Assembly: GCF_000224005.2 (NCBI RefSeq)
Contig: NZ_CP007031.1
Coordinates: 421,501 to 485,500, forward strand
DNA length: 64,000 nucleotides
Reading direction: 5' to 3'
From: Marichromatium purpuratum 984
GTDB taxonomy: Bacteria; Pseudomonadota; Gammaproteobacteria; Chromatiales; Chromatiaceae
Shown one piece after another: positions 36,802 through 46,552 of the stretch. Under the pieces are notes generated by a model. That model worked only from the letters and a program-made list of their open reading frames with translations, did no database searches and had not been told where the DNA came from. A program made the position numbers and the translations under genes. The first letter of the stretch is position 1. Each line of letters starts with the position of its first letter.

Positions 36802-38211
36802 ATGTTCGACCCTGATACCGAAGAGCTTGCCGCGCTCGCCGCCGAGGGTGGCATGGATCGGGTGCGGGTGCCGCCGCACAACCTCCACGCCGAGCAGTCG
36901 TTGCTCGGTGGTCTGATGCTCGACAACAGTGCCTGGGATCGGGTCGCCGATGTGGTCTCGGCCCCCGACCTGTATCGGCGTGAGCACCGCTTGATCTTCC
37001 AGTCGATCGCTCGGCTCGCCGAATCCGACCAGCCCTTCGACGTCGTCACCCTCGCCGAGACCCTGGAGCGCTCCGAGCAGCTCGAGGCCGCCGGCGGGCT
37101 GTCCTATCTCGCCACCCTGGTCAACGAGACCCCGAGTGCGGCGAACATCAAGGCCTATGCGCAGATCGTGCGCGACACCTCGGTGTTGCGTCAGATGATC
37201 GCCGCCGGTACCGCGATCGCCGACAGCGGTTACGACAGCCAGGGGCGTCCGGTCACCGAGCTGCTCGACGACGCCGAGCGTCAGGTGTTCGAGATCGCCG
37301 AGCAGCAGGCGCGCGGCGGCGGTGGTTTCCAGCCGATCAAATCGTTGCTCAACCTCGCCGTCGAACGGATCGACACCCTCTATCAGAGCGATGAGCCGAT
37401 CACCGGCCTGGCCACCGGGTTCACCGACTTCGACGGTATGACCTCCGGTCTGCAGCCCTCGGATCTGGTGATCGTCGCCGGGCGACCGTCGATGGGCAAG
37501 ACCACCTTCGCGATGAACATGGCCGAGCACGTCGCCATCCAGTCGAAGCGCCCGGTGGCGGTGTTCAGCATGGAGATGCCGGGCGACTCGCTGGCGATGC
37601 GCATGATGTCCTCGCTCGGGCGCATCGATCAGCACCGGGTGCGGACCGGCAAGCTCGAGGACGACGAGTGGCCGCGGTTGACTTCGGCGGTCAATATCCT
37701 CGCCTCGGCGAAGATGTTCATCGACGACACACCGGCGCTGTCGCCGACCGAAGTGCGCGCGCGCGCGCGCCGGCTCAAGCGCGAACAGGACGACCTGGCG
37801 CTGATCGTGATCGACTATCTGCAGCTGATGCAGGCTCCGGGGGTGGGGGAGAACCGCGCCACCGAGATCTCGGCGATCTCGCGCTCGCTCAAGGCTCTGG
37901 CCAAGGAACTCGACGTCCCGGTGATCGCGCTCTCGCAGCTCAACCGCAGTCTCGAGCAGCGTCCCAACAAGCGCCCGGTGATGTCCGACCTGCGTGAGTC
38001 GGGCGCCATCGAGCAGGATGCCGACCTCATCGTGTTCATCTATCGCGATGAGGTCTATCACGAGGACACCCCCGACAAGGGGATTGCCGAGATCATCATC
38101 GGCAAGCAACGTAACGGCCCGATCGGCACCACCCGGCTGACCTTCCTCGGCAAGTACACCAAGTTCGAGAACTATATCGGCAGCTATTACGGCGAGGACG
38201 ACGACGGCTGA
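36802..38211 (+). CDS. dnaB: Replicative DNA helicase DnaB
   Basis: This 469-residue hexameric helicase unwinds DNA at the replication fork. The N-terminal domain carries VPPHNLHAEQSLLGGLML. The RecA-like C-terminal domain has Walker A GRPSMGKTTFAMN, Walker B LIVIDYLQLM and SQLNRSLEQRPNKRP. The length matches E. coli DnaB (471). No intein is present. Its own promoter probably lies in the 200 bases after the rplI terminator. The order rplI-dnaB is common in gammaproteobacteria. Confidence 0.98.
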   Translation: MFDPDTEELAALAAEGGMDRVRVPPHNLHAEQSLLGGLMLDNSAWDRVADVVSAPDLYRREHRLIFQSIARLAESDQPFDVVTLAETLERSEQLEAAGGLSYLATLVNETPSAANIKAYAQIVRDTSVLRQMIAAGTAIADSGYDSQGRPVTELLDDAERQVFEIAEQQARGGGGFQPIKSLLNLAVERIDTLYQSDEPITGLATGFTDFDGMTSGLQPSDLVIVAGRPSMGKTTFAMNMAEHVAIQSKRPVAVFSMEMPGDSLAMRMMSSLGRIDQHRVRTGKLEDDEWPRLTSAVNILASAKMFIDDTPALSPTEVRARARRLKREQDDLALIVIDYLQLMQAPGVGENRATEISAISRSLKALAKELDVPVIALSQLNRSLEQRPNKRPVMSDLRESGAIEQDADLIVFIYRDEVYHEDTPDKGIAEIIIGKQRNGPIGTTRLTFLGKYTKFENYIGSYYGEDDDG

Positions 38212-38230
38212 CCCCGGAGCGCGAAGATCG

Positions 38231-39604
38231 ATGGCGACCCCCCCGAAGAAGCCCAAGACCAGCTATGTGTGCAGCGAGTGCGGCGCGAGCCAGCCCAAGT
38301 GGGCCGGCCAGTGTCCGGACTGCGGCGCCTGGAACAGTCTCAACGAGCAGCTCGCGCCGGCGCGTCCGGCGGCGGCGCGTGGCGGCGGCTATGCCGGGCT
38401 CGCCGGCGGGGCGGTGATCGAGACCCTGGCCGAGGTCGCCCCGGAGGAGCGCGCCCGCACCGCCTGCGGTATCGGTGAGCTTGACCGGGTGCTCGGCGGT
38501 GGGCTGGTCGGCGGCTCGGTGATCCTGCTCGGCGGCGATCCCGGTATCGGCAAGTCGACCCTGCTGCTGCAGGCCTGCGCGGCGCTCGCCAGTAGCCGTC
38601 GGGTGCTCTATGTCAGCGGCGAGGAGTCGCCGCAGCAGATCAGTCTGCGCGCGCGTCGGCTCGGACTCGACGGCGAGGACATCCGTCTGCTGCCCGAGAC
38701 CTGTGTCGAGCGCATCCTCTATCACGCCGCCGCCGAGCAGCCGCGGGTGATGGTGGTCGACTCGATCCAGACCCTGTTCACCGAGCAGCTGCAGTCGGCG
38801 CCGGGCTCGGTGTCGCAGGTGCGCGAGTCGGCCGCGCAGCTGGTGCGCTTCGCCAAGCAGCGCGACACCGTGGTCTTCCTCGTCGGTCATGTCACCAAGG
38901 AGGGCGCGCTCGCCGGTCCCCGGGTGCTCGAGCACATGGTCGACACCGTGCTCTATTTCGAGGGCGAGTCGGGCGGCGCCTTCCGTCTGGTGCGCTCGAT
39001 CAAGAACCGCTTCGGCGCGGTCAACGAACTCGGCGTCTTCCTGATGGGCGACCAGGGGCTGCGCGAGGTCAAGAACCCCTCGGCGATCTTCCTCTCGCGT
39101 CACGACGAGCCGACCCCCGGCAGTCTGGTGATGGTCACCCGCGAGGGCACTCGGCCGCTGTTGGTCGAGGTCCAGGCGCTGGTCGACGAGAGTTCGCTGG
39201 CCAACCCGCGTCGGGTGGCGCTGGGACTCGATCAGAACCGCCTGTCGATGCTGCTGGCGGTGCTGCACCGTCACGGCGGCATCGGCATGTTCAACCAGGA
39301 CGTCTTCGTCAACGTCGTCGGTGGGGTGCGGATCGGCGAGACCGCTGCCGACCTGCCGGTGCTGATGGCGGTGCTGTCGAGCTATCGCGACCGTCCGCTG
39401 CCGCTGGAATTGGCGGTGTTCGGCGAGGTCGGGCTCTCGGGCGAGGTGCGTCCGGTGCCCAATGGCCCGGACCGGCTGCGCGAGGCGGTCAAGCATGGTC
39501 TGCGCCGGGTCATCGCCCCGGCTGGCAACGTCCCCAAGGGCGGTGTCGAGGGCCTGGAGATCGTCGCCGTGCGCACCCTCAGCGAGGCGCTCGACGCGCT
39601 CTGA
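38231..39604 (+). CDS. radA: DNA repair protein RadA
   Basis: This 457-residue RecA-like branch-migration helicase has an N-terminal zinc finger CSECGASQPKWAGQCPDCG, Walker A GGDPGIGKST, the RadA-specific KNRFG motif (SIKNRFGAVNE) and a C-terminal Lon protease-like domain ending PLGTVR-type sequence (VFGEVGLSGEVRPV). It processes recombination intermediates with RecA. It is 19 bases after dnaB. Its TGA stop abuts the convergent hypothetical gene so that the two stops form TGATCA. Confidence 0.97.
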   Translation: MATPPKKPKTSYVCSECGASQPKWAGQCPDCGAWNSLNEQLAPARPAAARGGGYAGLAGGAVIETLAEVAPEERARTACGIGELDRVLGGGLVGGSVILLGGDPGIGKSTLLLQACAALASSRRVLYVSGEESPQQISLRARRLGLDGEDIRLLPETCVERILYHAAAEQPRVMVVDSIQTLFTEQLQSAPGSVSQVRESAAQLVRFAKQRDTVVFLVGHVTKEGALAGPRVLEHMVDTVLYFEGESGGAFRLVRSIKNRFGAVNELGVFLMGDQGLREVKNPSAIFLSRHDEPTPGSLVMVTREGTRPLLVEVQALVDESSLANPRRVALGLDQNRLSMLLAVLHRHGGIGMFNQDVFVNVVGGVRIGETAADLPVLMAVLSSYRDRPLPLELAVFGEVGLSGEVRPVPNGPDRLREAVKHGLRRVIAPAGNVPKGGVEGLEIVAVRTLSEALDAL

Positions 39605-40825
39605 TCAGGGCGCGTCGCGATGGAGCGGTCGGGCGTCGATGCGGCGCTCGATGTGCTCGGCGATGCGGCGGTAGCGCGGGTCCTCGGTGTCGCCGAAACG
39701 GGTGGCGAACTCGGTCTTGTTCATCCCCTCCGGCAGCCCCGCGATGCGCGGCATGAAGTCGTCCTCGATCAGCCCGGCGCGGGCCCGCTCGCGCACCCAG
39801 CGCGCCTGCTCCGGGGTGGCGGTGGCAAGGATGGCGAGGCGGATGCCGGCGCGGTTGGCGGCGAGGTCGGCGAAGCTGAAACCACTGCCGCCGTCGCTGT
39901 CGCTGTGCTCCTTGTACCAACCGACCAGGGTCGAGAACAGGTCGCCGCCCTCGAGCGCGAGCGCCGCCGAGGCGGTGAAGTGCTGGGCGAGGTCCTCGCG
40001 CTTGCGCAGGGTCACGGTGCGCTGTGGCAGCCGCTCGGCCTCGGGATCGTGCAACTGCTGGCCGTTGACATAGAGCGCGAGCAGCAGCAGTGCGGCGCGG
40101 TTGTCGGCGAGCGGGGCCTCGCTCGGTGCGCCGAGCAGCACGCCGAGCAGGGTGGCGAGATCGGGCGCCGAGCGATCCTCGGCGAGATGCCGGCCGAGCC
40201 GACGCTGCGCGGCGAGCATGGCGGGGCGGTCGGCGTCGGCGATCAGGCCGCTGGCCAGGCGCTCCAGCCCGTCGGCCTGCCAGGTGTAGATCACACTGAT
40301 CCGCTCCGGGCCGAGCCGAGTGCGCTCTACCAACCGGCTCTGACCGAGCGCATCGAGCAGTCGCTCGGCCAGGCCCTGCACCAGTCCGGCGGGCAGCGGC
40401 AGCCCGGCGACCCGGGCGCTGGCGACCGCGGGCAGTGCCCCGTCGGCCTCGACCAGACCGAGTTCGAGGTTGAGATAGCGTCCTGGCCCCACCCAGGGCA
40501 GCGCGATCGAGCCCTGCAGGTCGAGCCGTCCGGGGACGAGTCGTACCGCGGCACGTCCCTCGGCGCCGCCCCGGGCGATCAGATGGTTGGCTACCCGCTC
40601 GGCCTCGGTGGCGCTGAGCGCGACCATGGTCGGCATCCCGGCGAGGCGGTCGCGCGGGCGGTTGTGACGCAGCCAGTCCTCGGCCCAGGCATGGTCAGCG
40701 GCGCTGAGCGGCGCGCGCTCCGGGACCACCGCCTGGCCGTCGAGCGCGACCCTGAGCGCGAGCCCGGCGAGACCGAGCAGGATCAGCAGGCTGAGCCAGC
40801 CGAGTCCCTTGATGATGAGATGCAT
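39605..40825 (-). CDS. Membrane-anchored hypothetical protein
   Basis: The ATG at 40825 follows AGGAG and gives 406 residues; a longer frame exists upstream. One N-terminal membrane segment (about 7-26, GLGWLSLLILLGLAGLALRV) suggests a periplasmic protein anchored in the inner membrane. The body has alternating strands and helices, a charged mid-section and KEHSDSDGGSGFSFADLAANRAG near residue 325. That C-terminal part could be a lytic or peptidase-like domain, but I cannot name a family. Codon use and GC match neighbours. It is convergent with radA with no gap. Confidence 0.75.
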   Translation of the reverse strand: MHLIIKGLGWLSLLILLGLAGLALRVALDGQAVVPERAPLSAADHAWAEDWLRHNRPRDRLAGMPTMVALSATEAERVANHLIARGGAEGRAAVRLVPGRLDLQGSIALPWVGPGRYLNLELGLVEADGALPAVASARVAGLPLPAGLVQGLAERLLDALGQSRLVERTRLGPERISVIYTWQADGLERLASGLIADADRPAMLAAQRRLGRHLAEDRSAPDLATLLGVLLGAPSEAPLADNRAALLLLALYVNGQQLHDPEAERLPQRTVTLRKREDLAQHFTASAALALEGGDLFSTLVGWYKEHSDSDGGSGFSFADLAANRAGIRLAILATATPEQARWVRERARAGLIEDDFMPRIAGLPEGMNKTEFATRFGDTEDPRYRRIAEHIERRIDARPLHRDAP

Positions 40826-40959
40826 GATGCGGACTCCTGTGCGGCGCATGGCGGGCAGGGTAGCGGCTGTGCTGCGCGCGGCCAAGCCCGCGGCTTGCGG
40901 GGTGCGTCCGGCGCGGTCATGCTGGGATGATCCGTGTCAGACCGAGTGAGGTGATGGTG

Positions 40960-41511
40960 ATGTGTCCGATCCGTGCGTTCGAGGGGCGTCGTGCGGAGAT
41001 CGACCCAGACGCCTGGGTCGACCCGAGCGCGGTGCTGATCGGCGCGGTGCGACTCGCCGCCGCGGCCTCGGTGTGGCCGGGGTGCGTGGTGCGCGGTGAT
41101 GTCGAGCGCATCGAGATCGGTGCCGCCAGCAACGTCCAGGACGGCTGCGTGCTGCACGTCTCGCACGACGGCCCCTTCCGCCCGGGCGGCGCCCCGCTGC
41201 TGATCGGTGAGCGGGTCACCGTCGGTCATCAGGCGCTGCTCCACGGTTGCGAGATCCGCGAGCGCTGTCTGATCGGCAGCGGCGCCCGCGTGCTCGACGG
41301 CGCCCTGATCCATCCCTACACCCTGCTCGGCGCCGGCGCCCTGGTCACCCCGGGGCAGGAACTCGCCGGCGGTCAGCTGTGGCTGGGCGCGCCGGCGCGC
41401 CCGGTGCGTCTGCTGAGCGAGCGCGAGCGGGCGCAGATCGACTACTCGGCCGAACACTATGTTGCGCTCGCTGCGCGCCATCGTGCCGCCTTGGCGGAGG
41501 TCGACGGATGA
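40960..41511 (+). CDS. Gamma-carbonic anhydrase family hexapeptide-repeat protein
   Basis: The ATG at 40960 sits 8 bases from GAGTGAGG and gives 183 residues; an ATG two codons earlier is too close to that site. The left-handed beta-helix repeats show GDVERIEIGAASNVQDGCVLH, then VTVGHQALLHGCEI and LIGSGARVLDGALI. Histidines in LHVSHD, VGHQ and LLHG correspond to the zinc ligands of the gamma class. The C-terminal helix is ordinary for YrdA-type relatives, many of which lack measurable carbonic anhydrase activity. The stop overlaps the next gene's ATG by 4 bases. Confidence 0.9.
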   Translation: MCPIRAFEGRRAEIDPDAWVDPSAVLIGAVRLAAAASVWPGCVVRGDVERIEIGAASNVQDGCVLHVSHDGPFRPGGAPLLIGERVTVGHQALLHGCEIRERCLIGSGARVLDGALIHPYTLLGAGALVTPGQELAGGQLWLGAPARPVRLLSERERAQIDYSAEHYVALAARHRAALAEVDG

Positions 41512-43661
41512 GCCGGCGAGCACGACGTCCGGTGGCCGCGTCGCACGATGCGAGCACGCAGGCAGCCCTGGTCGATGCCTTCCGCGGTGGCGATCTGTCA
41601 CGTGCCGAGACCCTGGCTCGACGTCTCACCGCGACCCGTCCGGGCGCGGCCTTCGGCTGGAAGGCGCTCGGCTCGGTGTTGCTCGCCGAGGGTCGTCCAC
41701 GCGCGGCGTTGGATGCGCTGGAGCGGGCGCTGGCGCTGGCCGGGGACGACCCCGAGTGTCGCAATACCCTGGGCCGTGCGTTGCTCGACCTGGGCGAGCC
41801 CGCGCGTGCCCTCGAGGTGCTCGAGCGCGCCCGGGTGCTGCGCCCGGCAGACCCCATGGTGCTCGGCAACCTCGGCGCCGCGCTGCAGGCGCTGGGCCGG
41901 AGCGAGGCGGCGCTCGTGCCGCTGGCCCGCGCCGTGGCGCTGGCGCCGGACTCGGCCGCGGCGCTCAACAACCAGGCCGGTGCCTTGCTCGTGCTCGATC
42001 GCGCCGCTGCCGCGCGCCCCTTGCTGGAACGGGCGCTGGCGCTCGATCCCGGGCTGGTGCAGGCGCGTGCCAACTGGGTGCGCAGTGTCGAGATGCTGCG
42101 CCCCGACGCGCCGTCCCCGGCGTTGCGCGGCCTGTTGGTACGGGCGCTGGATGAGTGTTGGTGCATGCCGCAGCGGCTGCTCGTGCCCAGCTGCGCGCTG
42201 CTGCACGCCGAGCCGAGCATCGCCGCGCTGATCGCCCGCGCCGCCGTCCACTGGCCGGGGTCGCCGACCTTGGCGGTGCTCGGCGGTGCCTCGGTGGTCG
42301 CGGCCCTGCTCGACGACGCGTTGCTGATGGCGTTGCTGCCACGGGTGATCCTCGGCGATGTCGGGCTCGAGCGGTTGCTGACCCTGTTGCGCCGGGCGTT
42401 GCTCGTCGAGGTCGAACGGGCGCGACTCGACGCCGCCGGGCTGGCGCTGCTGGTGGTGATCGCGCAGCAGTGCGAGCTTGCCGAGTTCGTCCATGACCAG
42501 ACCGACGAGGAGACCGCGCGGGTCGCTGCGCTGCGCGCTGAGCTGGCCGAGGCGCTGCGCTGGCGCGCGCCGATCGCCGCTGAGCGGGTGGCGGCGGTGG
42601 CCGCCTATCTGCCGCTCGGCTCCATCCCCTTCGCCGAGCGCCTGCTCGAGCGGGACTGGCCGGAGGGGCTGCAGCCCCTGCTCGAGCGTCAGCTCGTCGA
42701 GCCTCTGGCCGAGCGGCGTCAGCTCCAACACATCGAGCGCTGGGCGCTGACCGAGGATGTGGTGAGCCGGCGGGTGCGCGCGCAGTACGAGCGCAATCCC
42801 TATCCGCGCTGGCGGGTGAGCGAGCCGGTGCTGACGCCGGCGCCCGACCTGCCGGCGCTGCTGCGCCAGCGTCTGCCCGGCGTCGAGCTGGAGGGCGTGG
42901 TCTGCCCCGAGACGCCCGAGGTGCTGGTCGCCGGCTGCGGCACCGGCGAGCACGCGATCGCCACGGCGCGCCGGCTGCGTGGGGCGCGGGTGCTGGCGAT
43001 CGACCTGTCGCTACGCAGTCTCTGCCATGCCCGCGCGCGCAGCGAGGCCCTCGGGGTCGCGGTGCGCTATGCCCAGGCCGATCTGCTGGCGCTCGCCGCG
43101 CTCGACGAGCGCTTCGACCTGATCGAGTCGGTGGGGGTGTTGCACCATCTCGACGATCCGCTCGCCGGTGTGCGGGTGCTCGTCGGGCGTCTGCGGCCCG
43201 GCGGGGTGATGCTGCTCGGGCTCTACAGCGAGCGGGCACGCGCAGCCGTGTATCGTGCGCGGGCGCTGGTGGATGCCGCCGGGATCGGTGACGACCCGGC
43301 GCGGATCCGTCGCGCCCGTCAGCGACTGATCGAGGCCGCCGACGAGGAGCGGGTGCTGCGTCCGCTGCTCGATTCGCCCGATTTCCACTCGATGAGCGGT
43401 TGTCGCGATCTGCTGTTCCACGTCCAGGAACACTGCTTCACGCCGTCTGGGCTTGCCGATCTGTTCAGTGATGCCGGACTGGAGCTGCTCGGCGTCGAGC
43501 TCGATCCGACCCGGCGCGCAGCCTATCGCGCGCGTTTCCCGGAGGATCCGACGGTGGCCGATCTGGCGCGGCTCGATACCTTTGAGCGCGATCATCCGCT
43601 GACCTTTGCGGGGATGTATCACTGCTGGGTCCGGCCGCGCGCCGGGACGCGGCCGGACTAG
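41508..43661 (+). CDS. TPR-repeat SAM-dependent methyltransferase
   Basis: This 717-residue fusion has several TPRs in its N-terminal 200 residues (PECRNTLGRALLDLGEPARA, PMVLGNLGAALQALGRSEAA and SAAALNNQAGALLVLDRAAA). A helical middle section follows, then a class I methyltransferase. Just before the latter lies YERNPYPRW (about residue 427), diagnostic of this TPR-MTase group. The SAM loop is VLVAGCGTGEHAI (about 471) and the post-I acid is in AIDLS. The substrate is unknown; TPRs usually bind a protein partner. The start overlaps the gamma-carbonic anhydrase-like gene by 4 bases. Confidence 0.88.
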   Translation: MSRRARRPVAASHDASTQAALVDAFRGGDLSRAETLARRLTATRPGAAFGWKALGSVLLAEGRPRAALDALERALALAGDDPECRNTLGRALLDLGEPARALEVLERARVLRPADPMVLGNLGAALQALGRSEAALVPLARAVALAPDSAAALNNQAGALLVLDRAAAARPLLERALALDPGLVQARANWVRSVEMLRPDAPSPALRGLLVRALDECWCMPQRLLVPSCALLHAEPSIAALIARAAVHWPGSPTLAVLGGASVVAALLDDALLMALLPRVILGDVGLERLLTLLRRALLVEVERARLDAAGLALLVVIAQQCELAEFVHDQTDEETARVAALRAELAEALRWRAPIAAERVAAVAAYLPLGSIPFAERLLERDWPEGLQPLLERQLVEPLAERRQLQHIERWALTEDVVSRRVRAQYERNPYPRWRVSEPVLTPAPDLPALLRQRLPGVELEGVVCPETPEVLVAGCGTGEHAIATARRLRGARVLAIDLSLRSLCHARARSEALGVAVRYAQADLLALAALDERFDLIESVGVLHHLDDPLAGVRVLVGRLRPGGVMLLGLYSERARAAVYRARALVDAAGIGDDPARIRRARQRLIEAADEERVLRPLLDSPDFHSMSGCRDLLFHVQEHCFTPSGLADLFSDAGLELLGVELDPTRRAAYRARFPEDPTVADLARLDTFERDHPLTFAGMYHCWVRPRAGTRPD

Positions 43662-43673
43662 ACGGAGGGGCGA

Positions 43674-46442
43674 TCAGCTACCGCGCAGCTTGGGTGGACG
43701 GGGCTCGGGCTTTTGACTGATACGGTGCTCGAGCTGCTCGGGCGGAAGCGGCGGGGCGTAGAGTTCGCCCTGGGCGTGCGGACAGCCGATGGTGAGCAGC
43801 AGTTCGCGCTGACCCTCGGTACGTACGCCATCGGCGAGCAGGCCGATCTCGAACGACTGGGCGAGGGCGACGATGGCGTGTACCACGTCGAGATCCTCCT
43901 GGGCCTCGGGCAGGTTCTCGATGAAGCCGCGATGGATGCTCAGGGTGCCCACCGACAGCCGGCGCAACAGCGAGGGGGCGAGCCAGCCGGCGCCGACGTC
44001 ACGCAGCGTCAGGTGGACGCCGAGCTGGTGCAGGGCGGCGAACAGCTCGACGATCTGATCGCTGTGCTTGAGCAGCAGCCCCTCGGTGAACTCCAGCTCG
44101 AGCTGATCGCCGGCGAGTCCGTGGGTGTCGAGCGCGCGTGCGATGGTGCTGGCCAGATCGAGTCGCAGCAGCAGCGGCTCGGAGACGTTCAGCGCCAGTC
44201 GTCCGACCGGCAGCCCCCGGCTGCGCCAGCGCTGGAACTGCTCGCAGGCGCGGTTCAGCGTCCAGTGCCCGAGTTCGACGAGGAAGCCGCCGTCATCGGT
44301 CAGTGGCAGGAAGCGCTCGGGCGCGACCAAGCCGAGTTGCGGCTGGTTCCAGCGCGCCATCGCCTCGATGCCGCACCATCGACCCGACTCGACGTCGACG
44401 CGCGGTTGGTAATGGAGCTGGAAATCACCGCGCTCGAGCCCCTCGCGCAGCTGGCCGATGAGCCGCTGGCGCTCCTCGGCGGCGGCGTCGGTGTGGATCG
44501 CCAGGCAGCGATAGGCGTTGCGTCCGCCCTGCTTGACCGCGCGCAGCGCCGATTCGGCCTTGGCGAGCAGCAGGTCGCGGTCGCGGCCGGTGCTGGGATC
44601 GAAGGCGATGCCGATGCTGGCGGTGACGAAGACCTCGTGTTCGCGGATGTGAAAGGGCGCGGCGAGGCAGTTCTGCAGTCGCTGGGCGATCGATTCGGCC
44701 TCACCGATCCCGGGGATCTCCTCGAAGATCAGGCCGAACTGATTGGCGCTGAGTCGGGCGAGGGTGTCGGCCGGGCGGATCTCGCTGCGCAGGCGCAGCG
44801 CCACCGAGCGCAGCAGTTCGTCGCCGATTTGCGGGCCGAGATGGGTGTTGATGTTGGCGAAGCGGTCGAGATCGATGAGGAAGAGGGCGAGCGGGATCTG
44901 CTTGCGCTGGCGCAGCTCGATGGCGTGCTCCAGCCGGGAGTTGAACAGCAGCCGGTTGGGCAGCTTGGTGAGCTGATCGTAGTGGGCCAGGTACTCGGCG
45001 CGGCGCGGGGTGTTGAGGGTGGCGCTGTGCTCGGCGAAGACGCCGACATAGTTGAGCAGGTTGCCACGGGCGTCGACGATGCGGTGGATGGCCAGGCGCT
45101 GGAGATAGATCTCGCCGTCCTTGCGGCGGTTCCAGACCTCGCCGATCCAGGAGCCGTGCTTGAGCAGGTGACGCCACATGCCGACGAAGAAGCTGCGCGG
45201 GTGCCAGTGCGAGTTGAGCAGGCTGGGATTGCGACCGAGGACTTCGGCCTCGGTATAGCCGGTGATGCGGCTGAAGGCGGCGTTGACGGCGATGATGCCG
45301 CCCTCGGGGTCGGTGATCAGCACGCCCTCGGAGGTCGCGGCATAGACTGCGGCCGACTGCAGCAGACGGCGCTCGGCCTCGCGCACCAGGGTGACATCGC
45401 GGACATTGATCACCGCGCCGGCAAGCTGGTCGTCGTCGCCGTGGTGTGGACTGACCCGTATCTCGAGGTCGCGTGGTTCGCCGTCGGGGCCGGGGCGACG
45501 CAGATCCTCAGCATGCTCCTTGGCGTGCGCGAGACAGTGCTCCAGTGCCTGCTGCAGCGCGGCGCCGAGTGTCTGGTCGGAGATCACCCGGCCAAGTGGC
45601 TGATCGATGACCGCGTCGTAGTCACGATCGAGCGCGTTGAGGAAGGCGCGGTTGACGGCGCGGATGTGGTGCTCGGGATCGACGAAGGCGAGCCGCTCGG
45701 ATGAGGCGGCGAGGATCTCGCTGTAGTGCGAGAGCGCCTGCTCGGCGCGGTAGCGCTCGGTGATGTCCATGACCACGCCGCAGATACGGGCGTCGCTCTC
45801 GGTGGCGCGCGGGTCGATATGGCCGGTGCCCTCGACCCAGCACTCGCTGCCATCGGGGCGCTGCAGCCTGAAGCGCACCTGGATCGGTGCGTGGGATTCT
45901 CCCGCCTGCTCGAGGGCCTGCTCGACGCGCGGACGGTCGTCGGGGTGGATGAGCCCGAGCGCGTCCTCGAGCATCAGCATCTCGGTCGGGGGCAGCCCCC
46001 AGATGTCGTACCAGGTGCGGGTGACGCGGACCTGACCGGTCGCCACCTCGAGCTGCCAGTTGGCGACCCGGGCGAAGGCCTGGGCTTCTTCGGTATGGGC
46101 TGGATACTGGTTTGCGAGTTCGCTCCGGGCGGTATCCATGACCATGACCAGCCATTGCGTCTCCTGGTTCTGGTAAGGCGATACCGCCAACTGTGCCCTC
46201 AGCTGCCCGTTCTTGGTCGCCAGCAGGATATTCAGTCGCCGCGGCGATGCCTCGTGAGTGGCGATGTCGAACTGTGCGAGTAGCGCGGGGGAGGCATATG
46301 CGAGCAGATCGCTGAAGCATGTGCCGCGCAGTTCGGTGCCGGGCTTGCCGATCAGTTCGAGAAGCGGGCGATTGACTTCGGTGATGCGCAGTCCTTGGTC
46401 AAGGAGGAGCGCTCCTTGCGGGATGGCTGAGAGCAGAGACAT
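43674..46442 (-). CDS. PAS-GGDEF-EAL protein with degenerate catalytic motifs
   Basis: This 922-residue soluble protein has about four PAS-like segments (1-105, 120-235, 240-355, 365-480), then a GGDEF-like domain (~485-650) and an EAL-like domain (~660-905). The GGDEF site reads SANQF (565-569). In EAL the motif is EAM (693-695), the DD pair is R814-D815, the KID motif is SIH (835-837) and AEGVE is ADGVR (870-874), so several metal and catalytic residues are gone. Neither activity is expected; a c-di-GMP-sensing or docking role is more likely. It lies just beyond the pilus operon on the same strand. Confidence 0.88.
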   Translation of the reverse strand: MSLLSAIPQGALLLDQGLRITEVNRPLLELIGKPGTELRGTCFSDLLAYASPALLAQFDIATHEASPRRLNILLATKNGQLRAQLAVSPYQNQETQWLVMVMDTARSELANQYPAHTEEAQAFARVANWQLEVATGQVRVTRTWYDIWGLPPTEMLMLEDALGLIHPDDRPRVEQALEQAGESHAPIQVRFRLQRPDGSECWVEGTGHIDPRATESDARICGVVMDITERYRAEQALSHYSEILAASSERLAFVDPEHHIRAVNRAFLNALDRDYDAVIDQPLGRVISDQTLGAALQQALEHCLAHAKEHAEDLRRPGPDGEPRDLEIRVSPHHGDDDQLAGAVINVRDVTLVREAERRLLQSAAVYAATSEGVLITDPEGGIIAVNAAFSRITGYTEAEVLGRNPSLLNSHWHPRSFFVGMWRHLLKHGSWIGEVWNRRKDGEIYLQRLAIHRIVDARGNLLNYVGVFAEHSATLNTPRRAEYLAHYDQLTKLPNRLLFNSRLEHAIELRQRKQIPLALFLIDLDRFANINTHLGPQIGDELLRSVALRLRSEIRPADTLARLSANQFGLIFEEIPGIGEAESIAQRLQNCLAAPFHIREHEVFVTASIGIAFDPSTGRDRDLLLAKAESALRAVKQGGRNAYRCLAIHTDAAAEERQRLIGQLREGLERGDFQLHYQPRVDVESGRWCGIEAMARWNQPQLGLVAPERFLPLTDDGGFLVELGHWTLNRACEQFQRWRSRGLPVGRLALNVSEPLLLRLDLASTIARALDTHGLAGDQLELEFTEGLLLKHSDQIVELFAALHQLGVHLTLRDVGAGWLAPSLLRRLSVGTLSIHRGFIENLPEAQEDLDVVHAIVALAQSFEIGLLADGVRTEGQRELLLTIGCPHAQGELYAPPLPPEQLEHRISQKPEPRPPKLRGS

Positions 46443-46552
46443 AAAGGGTTCGGGAAAGGTTTTTTTTCGGTTTCAGGGAGGTGTGTCGTTCCTGAATCGA
46501 TCGGGGAGTTTGGCCGGTTCATATGATTTGGATATCCGTTTTCCGGTCTGGG

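Noticed and set aside
39620-40930. 436-codon plus-strand frame opposite the hypothetical gene
   Set aside because: The composition is Gly/Gln/Arg-rich low-complexity typical of an antisense shadow; the minus-strand protein has a membrane anchor and a good ribosome-binding site.
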